Below are positions 27,037 to 35,884 of a stretch of DNA of 64,000 nucleotides, piece by piece; the first letter of the stretch is position 1, and each line of letters begins with the position of its first letter. This stretch comes from Allobosea vaviloviae. GTDB taxonomy: Bacteria; Pseudomonadota; Alphaproteobacteria; Rhizobiales; Beijerinckiaceae. The notes under the pieces were generated by a model. The model did no database searches. It was given only the letters and a program-made list of their open reading frames with translations, and was not told the origin of the DNA. Location: positions 248,001 through 312,000 of the forward strand of contig NZ_LGSZ01000048.1 of the NCBI RefSeq assembly GCF_001298265.1. Reading direction: 5' to 3'. A program made the translations under genes and the position numbers.

Positions 27037-28353
27037 TCACCCCAGCCGCTTGCGGTAGAGACCGTCGAGCCAGACCGCGACCACCAGCACGAGGCCGACG
27101 ACGATGTTCTGCAACGGCGTGTCGACGCCGATCAGCACCATGCCCGATTGCAGCGACTGCATCACCAGCGCGCCCAGCATCGCGCCGGCGATGGTGCCGA
27201 CGCCGCCAGCCAGCGACGTGCCGCCGATGACGGCGGCTGCGATGACATAGAGCTCGTCGAGCGCGCCGGCGGAGTTCGTCGCCGCGTTCAGCCGCGCGGT
27301 GGCGATGCAGGCGGAAATGCCGACGAGCGCGCCCATCAGCCCGTACACCAGCATCACCACCTTGCGGGTGTTGACGCCGGACAACTGCGCCGCCTCAGGG
27401 TTGCCGCCGATGGCGAAGACATAGCGGCCGAAGCGCAGCCGCGTCGCCAGGAAGGTGATGGCGACGCCGACCGCCAGCGCCAGCAACACCGGCACGGCCA
27501 GGCCATGGCCGATCACGAGCCCGCCCTCGGGCCAGACCTGCCCGCGCGCCTCGGTCAGGCGGCGCGCGATGCCGGCCGGCAGCGCATAGGCGTTGGCGAC
27601 CATGACGGTCGCGACGACGATGCCGCAGCCCAGCGCCGCGATGACGAGATCGGCCCAGAGCGGGCGCAGTGAGAAGCCGAAACGACGGCGCCGGCGGCGC
27701 GCGACCACGCTCCCCACGGCGATGATGGCGCAGATCACAAGGCCGATCGCCCAGGAGGCACTGGTGCCGATCGCACCCTCGATGCCGCCGCCGAGCGGGC
27801 GGAAGCGCGAATCCATCGGCGCGACGGTCTGGCCCTGCGTTACCCACCAAGCGGCGCCGCGCCAGACCAGAAGCCCGCCCAACGTGACGATGAAGGAGGG
27901 GATGGCGAGCCAGGCGATCAGCGCGCCCTGGAGCAGGCCGATGACGCCGCCGAGCGCAACCGCCGCAACCAGGCTGACGATCCAGGTCGCGGGGTGCTCG
28001 AAGCCCCAGAGTTCCGGCAGCAACCGGACCTGGATCAGCCCGACGACCATGCCGACGAAGCCAAGCATCGAGCCGACCGAGAGGTCGATGTTGCGGGTGA
28101 CGATGACCAGCACCATGCCGCAGGCCATCACCGAGATGGAGGCCGACTGGACCAGCAGGTTCCAGAGGTTGCGCGGGGTCAGGAAGGCGCCGCCGGACAG
28201 CCCGTCGAAGCCGAGCCAGATCACCGCCAGCGCGGCAACCATGCCGATCATGCGCGGATCGAACTCGATCTCGCGCAGATGATCGGCAAGGCCCTTGCCG
28301 CTCACAGCCTCGCCACCCTGCGCCGACGTCGCCGGCGCGGGCGCCTCAGTCAC
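27037..28353 (-). CDS. Sugar ABC transporter permease (XylH-like)
   Basis: About 438 aa, longer than RbsC-type permeases and matching the XylH/GguB-like group, with roughly a dozen hydrophobic segments. [19 protein letters not shown] and [31 protein letters not shown] are the conserved transport-domain loops. The frame is open to an ATG at 28425, but GTG 28353 ([14 protein letters not shown]) has AAGG close upstream and overlaps the binding-protein gene by only 8 bp. A basic segment ([10 protein letters not shown]) in the middle marks a cytoplasmic loop. Confidence 0.9.
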   Translation of the reverse strand: MTEAPAPATSAQGGEAVSGKGLADHLREIEFDPRMIGMVAALAVIWLGFDGLSGGAFLTPRNLWNLLVQSASISVMACGMVLVIVTRNIDLSVGSMLGFVGMVVGLIQVRLLPELWGFEHPATWIVSLVAAVALGGVIGLLQGALIAWLAIPSFIVTLGGLLVWRGAAWWVTQGQTVAPMDSRFRPLGGGIEGAIGTSASWAIGLVICAIIAVGSVVARRRRRRFGFSLRPLWADLVIAALGCGIVVATVMVANAYALPAGIARRLTEARGQVWPEGGLVIGHGLAVPVLLALAVGVAITFLATRLRFGRYVFAIGGNPEAAQLSGVNTRKVVMLVYGLMGALVGISACIATARLNAATNSAGALDELYVIAAAVIGGTSLAGGVGTIAGAMLGALVMQSLQSGMVLIGVDTPLQNIVVGLVLVVAVWLDGLYRKRLG

Positions 28354-29395
28354 AGGCCTTGACCTTGCCGGCCGCGACGCCCTGGCAGACGACCGATTTC
28401 GGCGCCCAGCCAGCATCGATGACAAGTTTGAGATTGTCCTGCGTCACCGGCACGGGCTTCAGGAACAAGGCCGTCATCGCCTGCTTGGCCGGGCCCTGAT
28501 TCCAGCTTGCCGCACCGGCGACCTCGGTCAGCTTGGCGCCGCCGGCGAGCTTGATCGCGATCTCGGCGGCGGTGCGCCCGAGTTCGCGCGCATCCTTCCA
28601 GATCGTCACCGTCTGGGTGCCGAGCGCGATGCGGTTCAGCGCGGCGCGATCGGCGTCCTGCCCGGAGACAGGCACCGAGCCGGCAAGGCCCTGCGCCGCC
28701 ATGGCGGCGATGGCGCCGCCGGCCGTGCCGTCATTGGCAGCGATGACGGCATCGACCTTGTTGGCATTGCGCGTCAGGATCTGTTCCATGTTCTTCTGGG
28801 CGTTGGCCGGCAGCCAGCCATCGGTCGAGGCCTCGCCGACATTCTTGATCTTGCCGCCATCGAGTGCCGCCTTCAGCACCTCGACCGAGCCCTGGTAGAG
28901 GAAGCCGGCATTGGGATCGGCCGACGAGCCCTTGATGAAGACGTAGTTGCCCTCCGGCTTCGCCTTGACGATCTCGCGCGCCATCATGCGGCCGACCTCG
29001 ACGTTGTCGAAGGTCAGGTAGAAGGCCTGCGGAATCTCGATCAGCCGGTCATAGCCGACGACCGCGATGCCCTCGTCGACCGCTTTCTGGACGGCGGGCC
29101 GGATCGCCTGCGCATCCTGCGCCAGCACGATCAGCGCCTTGGCGCCGCGCGCGATCAGGCTCTCGACATCGGTGAGCTGCTTGGCCGGCGACGACTGCGC
29201 ATCAGCGGAGAGATAGGTGCCGCCGACCTTCTCGATCGCGGCCTTGATCGCGGCCTCGTCGGTCTTCCAGCGCTCTTCCTGGAAGTTCGACCAGCTCACG
29301 CCGATGATCGGCCCCTTGGCCTGTGCCAGCACCGGCAACGAAACAGCCGATGCCGCCAAGGCGACGCCGGCGGCAAGCAATATCTGTCTGAACAT
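28346..29395 (-). CDS. Sugar ABC transporter substrate-binding protein (XylF-like)
   Basis: About 349 aa, type I periplasmic binding protein closest to the xylose-binding XylF group: signal peptide [25 protein letters not shown], then [55 protein letters not shown] and [21 protein letters not shown] 29395 is preferred over ATG 29410 because GGGAG lies 8 bases upstream. First gene of the F-H-G operon. No xylose isomerase or kinase is nearby, so the sugar is not certain. Confidence 0.92.
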   Translation of the reverse strand: MFRQILLAAGVALAASAVSLPVLAQAKGPIIGVSWSNFQEERWKTDEAAIKAAIEKVGGTYLSADAQSSPAKQLTDVESLIARGAKALIVLAQDAQAIRPAVQKAVDEGIAVVGYDRLIEIPQAFYLTFDNVEVGRMMAREIVKAKPEGNYVFIKGSSADPNAGFLYQGSVEVLKAALDGGKIKNVGEASTDGWLPANAQKNMEQILTRNANKVDAVIAANDGTAGGAIAAMAAQGLAGSVPVSGQDADRAALNRIALGTQTVTIWKDARELGRTAAEIAIKLAGGAKLTEVAGAASWNQGPAKQAMTALFLKPVPVTQDNLKLVIDAGWAPKSVVCQGVAAGKVKACD

Positions 29396-29500
29396 GGCGA
29401 TCTCCCGCATTTCCTTCCGACCTTGCGCTCTCTTTCGGGATCGCGTCGTCAGCGTCCGGAGCGCCTAGGGAGGGGAGGTGAGCCTATTGCGGGACGAGCG

Positions 29501-30202
29501 TCAAGCGACCCTTTTGTCGGGGGAGTCGCAGAGATCGTTGAGCAGGCAACGCTCGCATTCGGGCCTTAGCGCCTTGCAGGTATAGCGGCCGTGCAGGATC
29601 AGCCAGTGATGCGCGTGCCGGCCGAACTCGGCCGGCACCGCCTTTTCCAGCCCGAGCTCGACTTCGAGCACATTCTTGCCCGGCGCGATGCGCAGGCGGT
29701 TGGCGACGCGGAAGACATGGGTGTCGACGGCGTGGGTGATCTCGCCAAAGGCGATGTTGAGCACGACATTGGCGGTCTTGCGGCCGACGCCGGGCAGGCT
29801 TTCGAGCTCAGCCCGCGTCGTCGGCACCTGCCCGTCGAATTCCGCAATCAGCTTTTCGCAGAGCGCGATGACGTTCCTGGCCTTGGTGCGGAACAGGCCG
29901 ATGGTGCGGATGTGATCGCGCACCACATCCTCGCCGAGCGCCAGCATCTTCTGCGGCGTGTCGGCGATCTCAAAGAGCTTGCGCGTCGCCTTGTTGACGC
30001 CGACATCCGTCGCCTGCGCCGAGAGCACGACCGCGACCAGCAGGGTGAAGGGGTTGACGTAGTCGAGCTCGCCCTTGGGCTCGGGGTTTGCCGTGCGAAA
30101 GCGCGTGAAGATCTCGCGGACCCCGGCGGCGCTGCGGGCGCGCGGCTTCGTGATCCGCGCTTTTGGCAGGACGCGGCTCGTGCGGCTGTTCTCTTGGGTC
30201 AT
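29501..30202 (-). CDS. nth: Endonuclease III
   Basis: A 233-aa base-excision-repair glycosylase/AP lyase for oxidised pyrimidines. Helix-hairpin-helix LPGVGRKTANVVLNIAF carries the catalytic Lys, HAVDTHVFRVANRL the catalytic Asp, and CKALRPECERCLLNDLC the C-x6-C-x2-C-x5-C [4Fe-4S] ligands. An N-terminal basic extension (SRVLPKARITKPRARS) of ~25 residues precedes the core. Divergent from the DUF2244 gene with a 20-bp gap, an arrangement often conserved in Hyphomicrobiales. Confidence 0.97.
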   Translation of the reverse strand: MTQENSRTSRVLPKARITKPRARSAAGVREIFTRFRTANPEPKGELDYVNPFTLLVAVVLSAQATDVGVNKATRKLFEIADTPQKMLALGEDVVRDHIRTIGLFRTKARNVIALCEKLIAEFDGQVPTTRAELESLPGVGRKTANVVLNIAFGEITHAVDTHVFRVANRLRIAPGKNVLEVELGLEKAVPAEFGRHAHHWLILHGRYTCKALRPECERCLLNDLCDSPDKRVA

Positions 30203-30222
30203 CGCGGCGTTATAGTGGGCGC

Positions 30223-30762
30223 ATGGACCTCGGCAAGCGCGATTCAGGGATGCGCGGCGACGATGCCTCGGCGGCCGCCGAGCGCCCCGTCTTCGACGCC
30301 ACGATCACGCCGCATCGCTCGCTCGGCCAGAACGGCTTCCGCCTGGTGATGACGCTGGTCTGCCTCGCCAGCATCGTCTCCTCGATCCCCTTCGTCGTGC
30401 TCGGCGCCTGGCCTGTCGCCGGCTTCTTCGGCCTCGACGTGATCGCGCTGTTCATCGCCTTCCATGTCAATTTCCGACATGCCCGCGCTTTCGAGCGCAT
30501 CGTCGTGACGCCGCTCGAGGTGCTGCTGCGCAAGGTCTCGCATCATGGCAACGAGGCGGTCTGGCGCTCCAACCCGGCCTGGACCAAGCTGGAGCGCCAG
30601 AACGACGAGGATTACGGGCTGCTGCGGCTCAGCCTCGTCTCGCGCGGGAAGAGCGTGGCGGTCGCTGCCGCGCTCTCGCCCCATGAGCGCGAGAGCTTTG
30701 CCGATGCCCTCGGTGCGGCGCTGGCAAGCGCGCGGCGGGGGCCGGATTTCGGGGCGGTTTAA
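30223..30762 (+). CDS. DUF2244 domain-containing membrane protein
   Basis: A 179-aa protein of the alphaproteobacterial DUF2244 family. N-terminal ~35 residues are polar, then DATITPHRSLGQNGFRLVM opens the domain. Two adjacent transmembrane helices follow (LVCLASIVSSIPFVVLGAWPV, FFGLDVIALFIAFHVNF), then a soluble C-terminal part (VWRSNPAWTKLERQNDEDYGLLRLSLVSRG). Function unknown. ATG 30223 is chosen because upstream sequence belongs to the divergent nth promoter; its stop is 3 bp from the convergent hydrolase stop. Confidence 0.85.
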   Translation: MDLGKRDSGMRGDDASAAAERPVFDATITPHRSLGQNGFRLVMTLVCLASIVSSIPFVVLGAWPVAGFFGLDVIALFIAFHVNFRHARAFERIVVTPLEVLLRKVSHHGNEAVWRSNPAWTKLERQNDEDYGLLRLSLVSRGKSVAVAAALSPHERESFADALGAALASARRGPDFGAV

Positions 30763-30765
30763 GCG

Positions 30766-31683
30766 TCAGGGCTTGGCGTCGAGGAACGCCCGGACGAGCT
30801 TGATCGTCGCGGCCGGGTTTTCCTCCATGATCCAGTGGCCGGAATCCGGCACGATCGCACCCTGCACATCGCTGGCGGCGAACTTCATCACCTCGGCCAT
30901 GGTCAGCCCGAAGGATTTCTCGCCGCCCAAAGCCAGCACCGGCATGGTCAGCTTGCCCGCCGCAACGAAGGCCCTGTTGTCGGTCGCGTCCTGGTCGAAG
31001 GCGGCAAATTGGGCGAAGCCGGCATGCATCGCGCCCGGCTTGGCGTAGAGCGCCGCATAGTGCTTCCGCGAGGCTTCGGTGAAGCGGCTGGGCGTCGCGG
31101 AGAACTCGTTCCAGAAGCGGTCGAGATAGATGCGTTCGCGGCCGGCGACGAGGCGTTCCATGTCGGGGCCGCCGAGGCGGAAATGCCAGAGCAGCGGATT
31201 CTTGAGGATTTCCTCCCACGGCCCGACGCCCGGCAGTGGCGCATCGATCAGGACGAATTTCGTGACGCGGTCGCGATTTTGGGCGGCAAAAGCATAGCCG
31301 ACCATGTTGCCGATGTCGTGCGTGACGAGATCGACCTTGCCGATCTTCAACGCGTCGAGAACCCCGGCGACATCGGCGCCTTGCGTTTTCTTGTCGTAGC
31401 CGCCCGGCGCCCTGGAGGAGAGCCCCATGCCGCGCAAATCGGGCACGACGACCGTGTGATCGCGGGCAAGATCGGCCGCCATCGCGCCCCACATGTCGCC
31501 GGTCTCGCCATAGCCATGCAGGAGGACCACGGCCGGACCCTTGCCGCCGATGCGGACGTGGATGGTCGTGCCGTTGGCTTTGATCTCCTGCGTCTTGAAG
31601 CTCGGCGGGAATGCAACGAGCTGCGCCGCTGCGGGCACAACCAGAGCGGCAAGACTGATCGCGGCGGCCAGAAATCGAAGCAT
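30766..31683 (-). CDS. Secreted alpha/beta hydrolase with Asp nucleophile (epoxide-hydrolase-like)
   Basis: A 305-aa alpha/beta-hydrolase with a signal peptide (MLRFLAAAISLAALVVPAAAQ). The oxyanion motif is VVLLHGYGETGDMW. The nucleophile elbow reads LVTHDIGNMVGYAFA, i.e. Asp instead of Ser, as in epoxide hydrolases and haloalkane or fluoroacetate dehalogenases. The catalytic His is in VPDSGHWIMEENPA. Export to the periplasm is less usual for this class. Its promoter region faces a LysR-type gene that is broken, so its former regulator is probably lost. Substrate unknown. Confidence 0.88.
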   Translation of the reverse strand: MLRFLAAAISLAALVVPAAAQLVAFPPSFKTQEIKANGTTIHVRIGGKGPAVVLLHGYGETGDMWGAMAADLARDHTVVVPDLRGMGLSSRAPGGYDKKTQGADVAGVLDALKIGKVDLVTHDIGNMVGYAFAAQNRDRVTKFVLIDAPLPGVGPWEEILKNPLLWHFRLGGPDMERLVAGRERIYLDRFWNEFSATPSRFTEASRKHYAALYAKPGAMHAGFAQFAAFDQDATDNRAFVAAGKLTMPVLALGGEKSFGLTMAEVMKFAASDVQGAIVPDSGHWIMEENPAATIKLVRAFLDAKP

Positions 31684-31797
31684 GGTCCTATCCCCTCAAT
31701 GCAGCCGACGGATTATCGGCCAACCACCAGAATGGGCTTGCAATGGCGTCAGTCACAGCCGTCTAATGGCGAAATTGGCTTCCGGAATTACCGAACA

Positions 31798-32635
31798 ATG
31801 CTCAAGCTGGACGGTGTCGCAGCCTTCATCGCAGTCGCCGAGGCGGGTTCGATCGCCGCCGCGGGACGGCGCATGGGCCTGGCTAAATCGGTCGTCAGCG
31901 AGCGCCTCGCCGAACTCGAACGCAGCCTGGGCGCGCGGGCGCAACCTGTTGCGCGACGCCGAGGAGGCGATCGGCGAAATGGCCGAGCGGCGGGGCGCGC
32001 TGGCTGGACCTTTGCGGCTCTCCGCCCCGGTGAGCTTCGGCATCCTGCATCTGGGGCCGGCGCTCTATCCGTTCCTTGCCGCCCATCCCGAGATCGCGCT
32101 GAACCTCGAACTCGATGACCGTTTCGTCGATGCCGGCGCCGACGGGTTCGACGCCGTGATCCGGCACGGCAAGGTCCACGACACCCGTCTCGTTGTGCGC
32201 CATCTCGCGAGCAGCCGCCGAGTCCTCACAGCCTCGCCAGCCTACCTCGAACGCCATGGCCTGCCGGCCTCGGTCTCCGAACTCGGCCGGCATCGCGCCA
32301 TCCTCTATTCCAACCGCGACACCGACTGGCGCTTCGAGGGCCCCGACGGCATCGCCATCGCGCGTCCGACCGCCGCGGTGCGCGTCAACAACGGCCTGGT
32401 GATGCGGGACGCTGCGCTGGCTGGTGCCGGCATCACGTTGCTGCCGACCTTCATGATCCATCAGGAACTCGCGCGCGGAGCGCTTCGCGTCGTCGATATC
32501 GGGCTTGAGGCCGAGGGCGCCGAGGTTCATCTCGCCTATCCGAGCCAGCGCGGCCCATCGGCGAAGATCGCGGCGCTGACCGAGCATCTGCGCCGGCATT
32601 TCGGCACGCCCCCCTATTGGGAGCAGGACGTCTAG
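31798..32635 (+). pseudogene. LysR-family regulator broken by an internal deletion and frameshift
   Basis: Frame 1 from ATG 31798 encodes a normal LysR N-terminus (LKLDGVAAFIAVAEAGSIAAAG, KSVVSERLAELERSLGAR) and then runs into unrelated sequence near 31935. The C-terminal effector domain continues in frame 2 (LLRDAEEAIGEMAERRG, GPLRLSAPVSFGILHLGP, to PPYWEQDV). Compared with the family, about 23 residues between LGAR and LLRDAEEA (the end of the winged helix and start of the linker helix) are missing in addition to the frame change. A simple base-call error cannot explain this. It is divergent from the secreted hydrolase. Confidence 0.8.
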
Positions 32636-32744
32636 GGGGCTACGACGCGCCACATCGAACGACAAGGTTGCCAGCTTTCGGGTGGGATCGGTTTCACCCA
32701 GAGCCTAGTTTCGCCTCATGATCGATGATGCGAAGGTGACGGCC

Positions 32745-33719
32745 ATGACCGCTCATATCCCAAAACTCGGCGTGATGACGCCGACGCGCTTTTCCGATGC
32801 CGTGCTGGCGCGCGCCACGGACGCCATGCCGCCGGAGGCGGATTTTCCGTCCGTCGCGCCGGGCTCCGATTACGACACCGTGCGGCGCATCCTCGCCTAT
32901 ATTACCCAGAACTGGCGCGCGCAGCCGACGATCGAGGCGATCGCGGAGGCGGCCGGGGCGACGCCGACCGATGTCCACCACCTGTTCCGGCGCTGGTGCG
33001 GGCTGACCCCCAAGGCCTTCCTGCAGGCGATCACGCTCGACCATGCCAAGGGCCTGCTCGGCGCTTCCGCCAGCGTGCTCGATACCGCGCTTGAAGTCGG
33101 GCTGTCGGGGCCGGGGCGACTGCACGATCTCTTCGTGACCCATGAGGCGATGTCGCCCGGCGAATGGAAGGCCGGCGGCGGTGGGCTCGCCTTGTCCTAT
33201 GGCTTCCACGCCTCCCCCTTCGGCGAGGCGCTGGTCGTCGCGACGCCGCGCGGTCTGGCCGGGCTCGGCTGGGTGTCCGACGCAGTCGATGGCGGCAAGG
33301 TCGTGGGCGGACGAGCGGAGGCGCTGGCCGACATGATCAGGCGCTGGCCCCATGCCGATTACCGCTTCGACCCGCAGGCGACCGCGCCCTACGCGGCCCG
33401 CATCTTCGATCCGAAGGCCTGGGCGGCCGAGAGGCCGCTGCGCGTGGTGCTGATCGGCACGGATTTCGAGGTCCGGGTTTGGGAGACTCTGCTGCGCATC
33501 CCGGTCGGGCGCGCCACGACCTATGGCGACGTAGCCTGCCATATCGGCAAGCCGACGGCCTCGCGCGCCGTCGGCATGGCGGTGGGCAAGAACCCGATTT
33601 CCTTCGTCGTGCCTTGCCACCGCGTCATCGGCAAATCAGGCGCGCTGACCGGCTACCATTGGGGCCTGACGCGCAAGCGCGCCATTCTCGGCTGGGAGGC
33701 CGGGCAGACGGCGGCCTGA
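32745..33719 (+). CDS. Ada-like bifunctional HTH / methylated-DNA-protein cysteine methyltransferase
   Basis: About 324 aa. Residues ~40-130 form an AraC-type helix-turn-helix (PTIEAIAEAAGATPTDVHHLFRRW, GLTPKAFLQ). The C-terminal ~170 residues are the O6-alkylguanine methyltransferase domain with VGRATTYGDVACHIG and the active-site PCHRVIGKSGALTGYHWGL. The Ada N-terminal zinc/phosphotriester domain is absent, so the methyl-phosphotriester switch is missing. ATG 32745 (AAGG 8 bases upstream) is preferred to ATG 32718. DNA repair of O6-methylguanine is the expected core function. Confidence 0.9.
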   Translation: MTAHIPKLGVMTPTRFSDAVLARATDAMPPEADFPSVAPGSDYDTVRRILAYITQNWRAQPTIEAIAEAAGATPTDVHHLFRRWCGLTPKAFLQAITLDHAKGLLGASASVLDTALEVGLSGPGRLHDLFVTHEAMSPGEWKAGGGGLALSYGFHASPFGEALVVATPRGLAGLGWVSDAVDGGKVVGGRAEALADMIRRWPHADYRFDPQATAPYAARIFDPKAWAAERPLRVVLIGTDFEVRVWETLLRIPVGRATTYGDVACHIGKPTASRAVGMAVGKNPISFVVPCHRVIGKSGALTGYHWGLTRKRAILGWEAGQTAA

Positions 33720-33744
33720 GAGGCCGGCGTCGATCAGCGTCGGG

Positions 33745-34764
33745 TCAGCCCCTGATGATCTCGGCGAAGCGCTCCGGCAGGGTGAAGCCATGGCGCAGCG
33801 GATCGTCCGCCTCGATCACGAAAGTGCCCTCTCCGGCGAAATGGCCGGCGCCGCCGACGGCGACGGTGACGGCACCGGGCGCGGGGCCTTCGACCTCTTG
33901 CAAGACGCGGCCGGTGAACGTCCCGCCTGTGATGCTGCGGAAACGCCGGGTCTGCCCGGCCGCGAGCAGCCCCTTGGCATGGTCCAGCGCCATGCGCGCG
34001 GTGACGCCGGAGCCGGTCGGCGAGCGGTCGATCTGCGCTTCCGCGAAGATGCAGAGATTGAAGCTGTCCTCGTCGGGCTTAGCCTCGTCGGTGACGATCG
34101 TGCCATAGAGGAAGCCGAGATCGGGCTCGGTCGGATGGGTGACGGCGAGCGTCGCGCGGACTTTGTCTGTGAGCGCGGCTGCCGCATCGGTCAGCGCCGC
34201 GACGGGCGTCTCGAACAGGTCGAGTCCGAAGCGCGAGGCCGGCAGGATGCAGTAGAAGGCGCCGCCATAGGCGATGTCGGTGGTGACCGGCCCGAAGCCC
34301 GGCACCTCGACGACGAGATCCCGCGCAAAGACGAAGGCCGGGACGCTTTCGAAGACGACGCTTTCGACCTTGCCGTCGCGCACCCCACATTCCAGCCGCA
34401 GCAGGCCGCAAGGCGCCTCGATGGCAAAGCGCGTCACCGGTTCGACCGCGGGCACCAGCCCATGCTCGATCGCGTAACGGCCAAGCGCGATGGTCGCGTG
34501 GCCGCACATGGTCGAATAGCCCTCGTTATGGGTGAAGAGCACCCCGAAGGCGGCCTCCGGATGCGAGGGCGCGACCGGGATCACGCCATACATGCCGGCA
34601 TGGCCGCGTGGCTCCAGCATCATCGCCCGGCGCAGGTGGTCGTGGTTCTCGCGCGCGTCGCGGCGCTTTTCGAGAATCGTCGCGCCCTTGAGCACGGGAT
34701 AGCCCGAGGTGACGATGCGAACCGGCTCGCCGCAGGTGTGATAGTCGAGATAGCTCAAACGCAT
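33745..34764 (-). CDS. trans-3-hydroxy-L-proline dehydratase (proline racemase family)
   Basis: A 339-aa proline-racemase-fold enzyme: YHTCGEPVRIVTSGYP at the N-terminus, MMLEPRGHAGMYGVIPV, and the first catalytic Cys in STMCGHATIALGRY. The second catalytic position reads DRSPTGSGVTARMA, with Thr where racemases and 4-hydroxyproline epimerases have Cys. That substitution characterises trans-3-hydroxy-L-proline dehydratases, which form delta1-pyrroline-2-carboxylate. The usual partner (a pyrroline-2-carboxylate reductase) is not nearby. Last gene of the minus-strand FAH-kinase-dehydratase set. Confidence 0.85.
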   Translation of the reverse strand: MRLSYLDYHTCGEPVRIVTSGYPVLKGATILEKRRDARENHDHLRRAMMLEPRGHAGMYGVIPVAPSHPEAAFGVLFTHNEGYSTMCGHATIALGRYAIEHGLVPAVEPVTRFAIEAPCGLLRLECGVRDGKVESVVFESVPAFVFARDLVVEVPGFGPVTTDIAYGGAFYCILPASRFGLDLFETPVAALTDAAAALTDKVRATLAVTHPTEPDLGFLYGTIVTDEAKPDEDSFNLCIFAEAQIDRSPTGSGVTARMALDHAKGLLAAGQTRRFRSITGGTFTGRVLQEVEGPAPGAVTVAVGGAGHFAGEGTFVIEADDPLRHGFTLPERFAEIIRG

Positions 34765-34779
34765 CGCGCGGTTCCGATG

Positions 34780-35721
34780 TCAGGTGGCGTTGCGTCGCGG
34801 CGGATCGCAGCCGGGTCTGGTGCAGGCGTCGGCAGCGACGGCACAGGCGAAGGCCAGCGCGGATTGGAGATCGCCGCGCGTGACGTCGGCGAAACCGACC
34901 CCAAGCCTGCCCCGCGCCGCCAGCACGGCGAGAAAGCCGCCGATGAAGGTGTCGCCCGCACCGACCGTGTCGGCGACGATCACGGATGGCGCGGAGGCTG
35001 TCGGCGGCGTCTCCGGGCCGTAGCAGATTGCGCCGTCCGGCCCTTGCGTGACCAGCACGAGACGTGCGCCCAGACCCTGCCAGCGTCGGGCGACATCCTC
35101 GGCCCGCTCGCCGGGATGGAGCCAGGCGAGGTCGTCGAGGCTCGCCTTGACGATATCGGATTGAGAGATGCGCGCCTCGATCAAGGGGAGCGCCCGGCTG
35201 CGCTCCGGCAGCACGGAGGCGCGGATGTTGACGTCGTAGCTGACGGTCGCGCCCGCGTGACGGGCGCTGGCGGCGAGATCGCCCGCGGCTTCGCCGGACG
35301 GACCGATCGTTGCGCCGAAGGAGGCGGCGTGGAGATGTACCGCGCCAGGCGGCATCAGGCGTGGCGTGCCTTCAGGCTCGGCATGGGCCGTGCCCTCGAG
35401 ATGCAGGCCAAATTCCGGCACGCCACCCGGACCGAGCGGCGAGACGATGGCAACGGCCGTCGGCAGGGCGCTGTCCCGGACCAGCCCCGTGCCGATGCCT
35501 TCGGCCAGGAGCGCGGCGCGGAAGCGGCGGCCGAGCGCGTCGGTCGAGAGCGCGCCGGCATAGACGGGCTTCGCGCCGAAGCGGGCGAGCGCCAGGGCCG
35601 CGTTGAAGCCGGAGCCGCCAAGGACGGCCTCGTAGTGCCGGCCGTCCGGATCGCGCGGGATGAAGTCGCCAATCGCCTCGCCGACGACGAGGATCGCGTG
35701 GCACAGGTCGCGGGCGCTCAT
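34780..35721 (-). CDS. PfkB-family carbohydrate kinase
   Basis: A 313-aa ribokinase/fructokinase-like kinase. N-terminal AILVVGEAIGDFIP and the GGSGFNAALALARFGAKPVYAGALSTDALG substrate motif; the C-terminal DTVGAGDTFIGGFLAVL contains the catalytic Asp and anion hole. The substrate is probably a ketose or keto-sugar acid; fructose is a guess. It is separated from the dehydratase by 15 bp, so the two are co-transcribed, and from the FAH gene by a class D repeat. An interrupted CPGCDPPRR tail has no assigned role. Confidence 0.88.
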   Translation of the reverse strand: MSARDLCHAILVVGEAIGDFIPRDPDGRHYEAVLGGSGFNAALALARFGAKPVYAGALSTDALGRRFRAALLAEGIGTGLVRDSALPTAVAIVSPLGPGGVPEFGLHLEGTAHAEPEGTPRLMPPGAVHLHAASFGATIGPSGEAAGDLAASARHAGATVSYDVNIRASVLPERSRALPLIEARISQSDIVKASLDDLAWLHPGERAEDVARRWQGLGARLVLVTQGPDGAICYGPETPPTASAPSVIVADTVGAGDTFIGGFLAVLAARGRLGVGFADVTRGDLQSALAFACAVAADACTRPGCDPPRRNAT

Positions 35722-35737
35722 CGGCGCTGGAGGTGCT

Positions 35738-35877
35738 CAGCCCTCCCCCCGCTTGCGGTGGGGAGGGTTGGGTGGGGGGCAGTGCCGCTCGGCGAGACGA
35801 TGTGACGTCGTGCTCTGGCTTTGCGGGCCCCCCCCCCCAGCCCCTCCCCCCCCCAAGCGGGGGGGAGGGGCTTGAGG
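35738..35877. repeat. Class D inverted repeat with long C and G homopolymers
   Basis: Left arm CAGCCCTCCCCCCGCTTGCGG... and right arm ...AAGCGGGGGGGAGGGGCTTGAGGC form a long inverted repeat in the 163-bp gap between the kinase and FAH genes. Runs of C11 (35828-35838), C9 (35846-35854) and G7 (35859-35865) occur in the right arm. The modules match the class D element at 17.7 kb. The homopolymers may be real slippage tracts or consensus errors. Confidence 0.65.
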
Positions 35878-35884
35878 CGGCCAC

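Noticed and set aside
33790-35805. 671-codon plus-strand ORF across the dehydratase and kinase genes
   Set aside because: It crosses two recognisable minus-strand genes and their gap; composition is typical of a GC-rich antisense frame.
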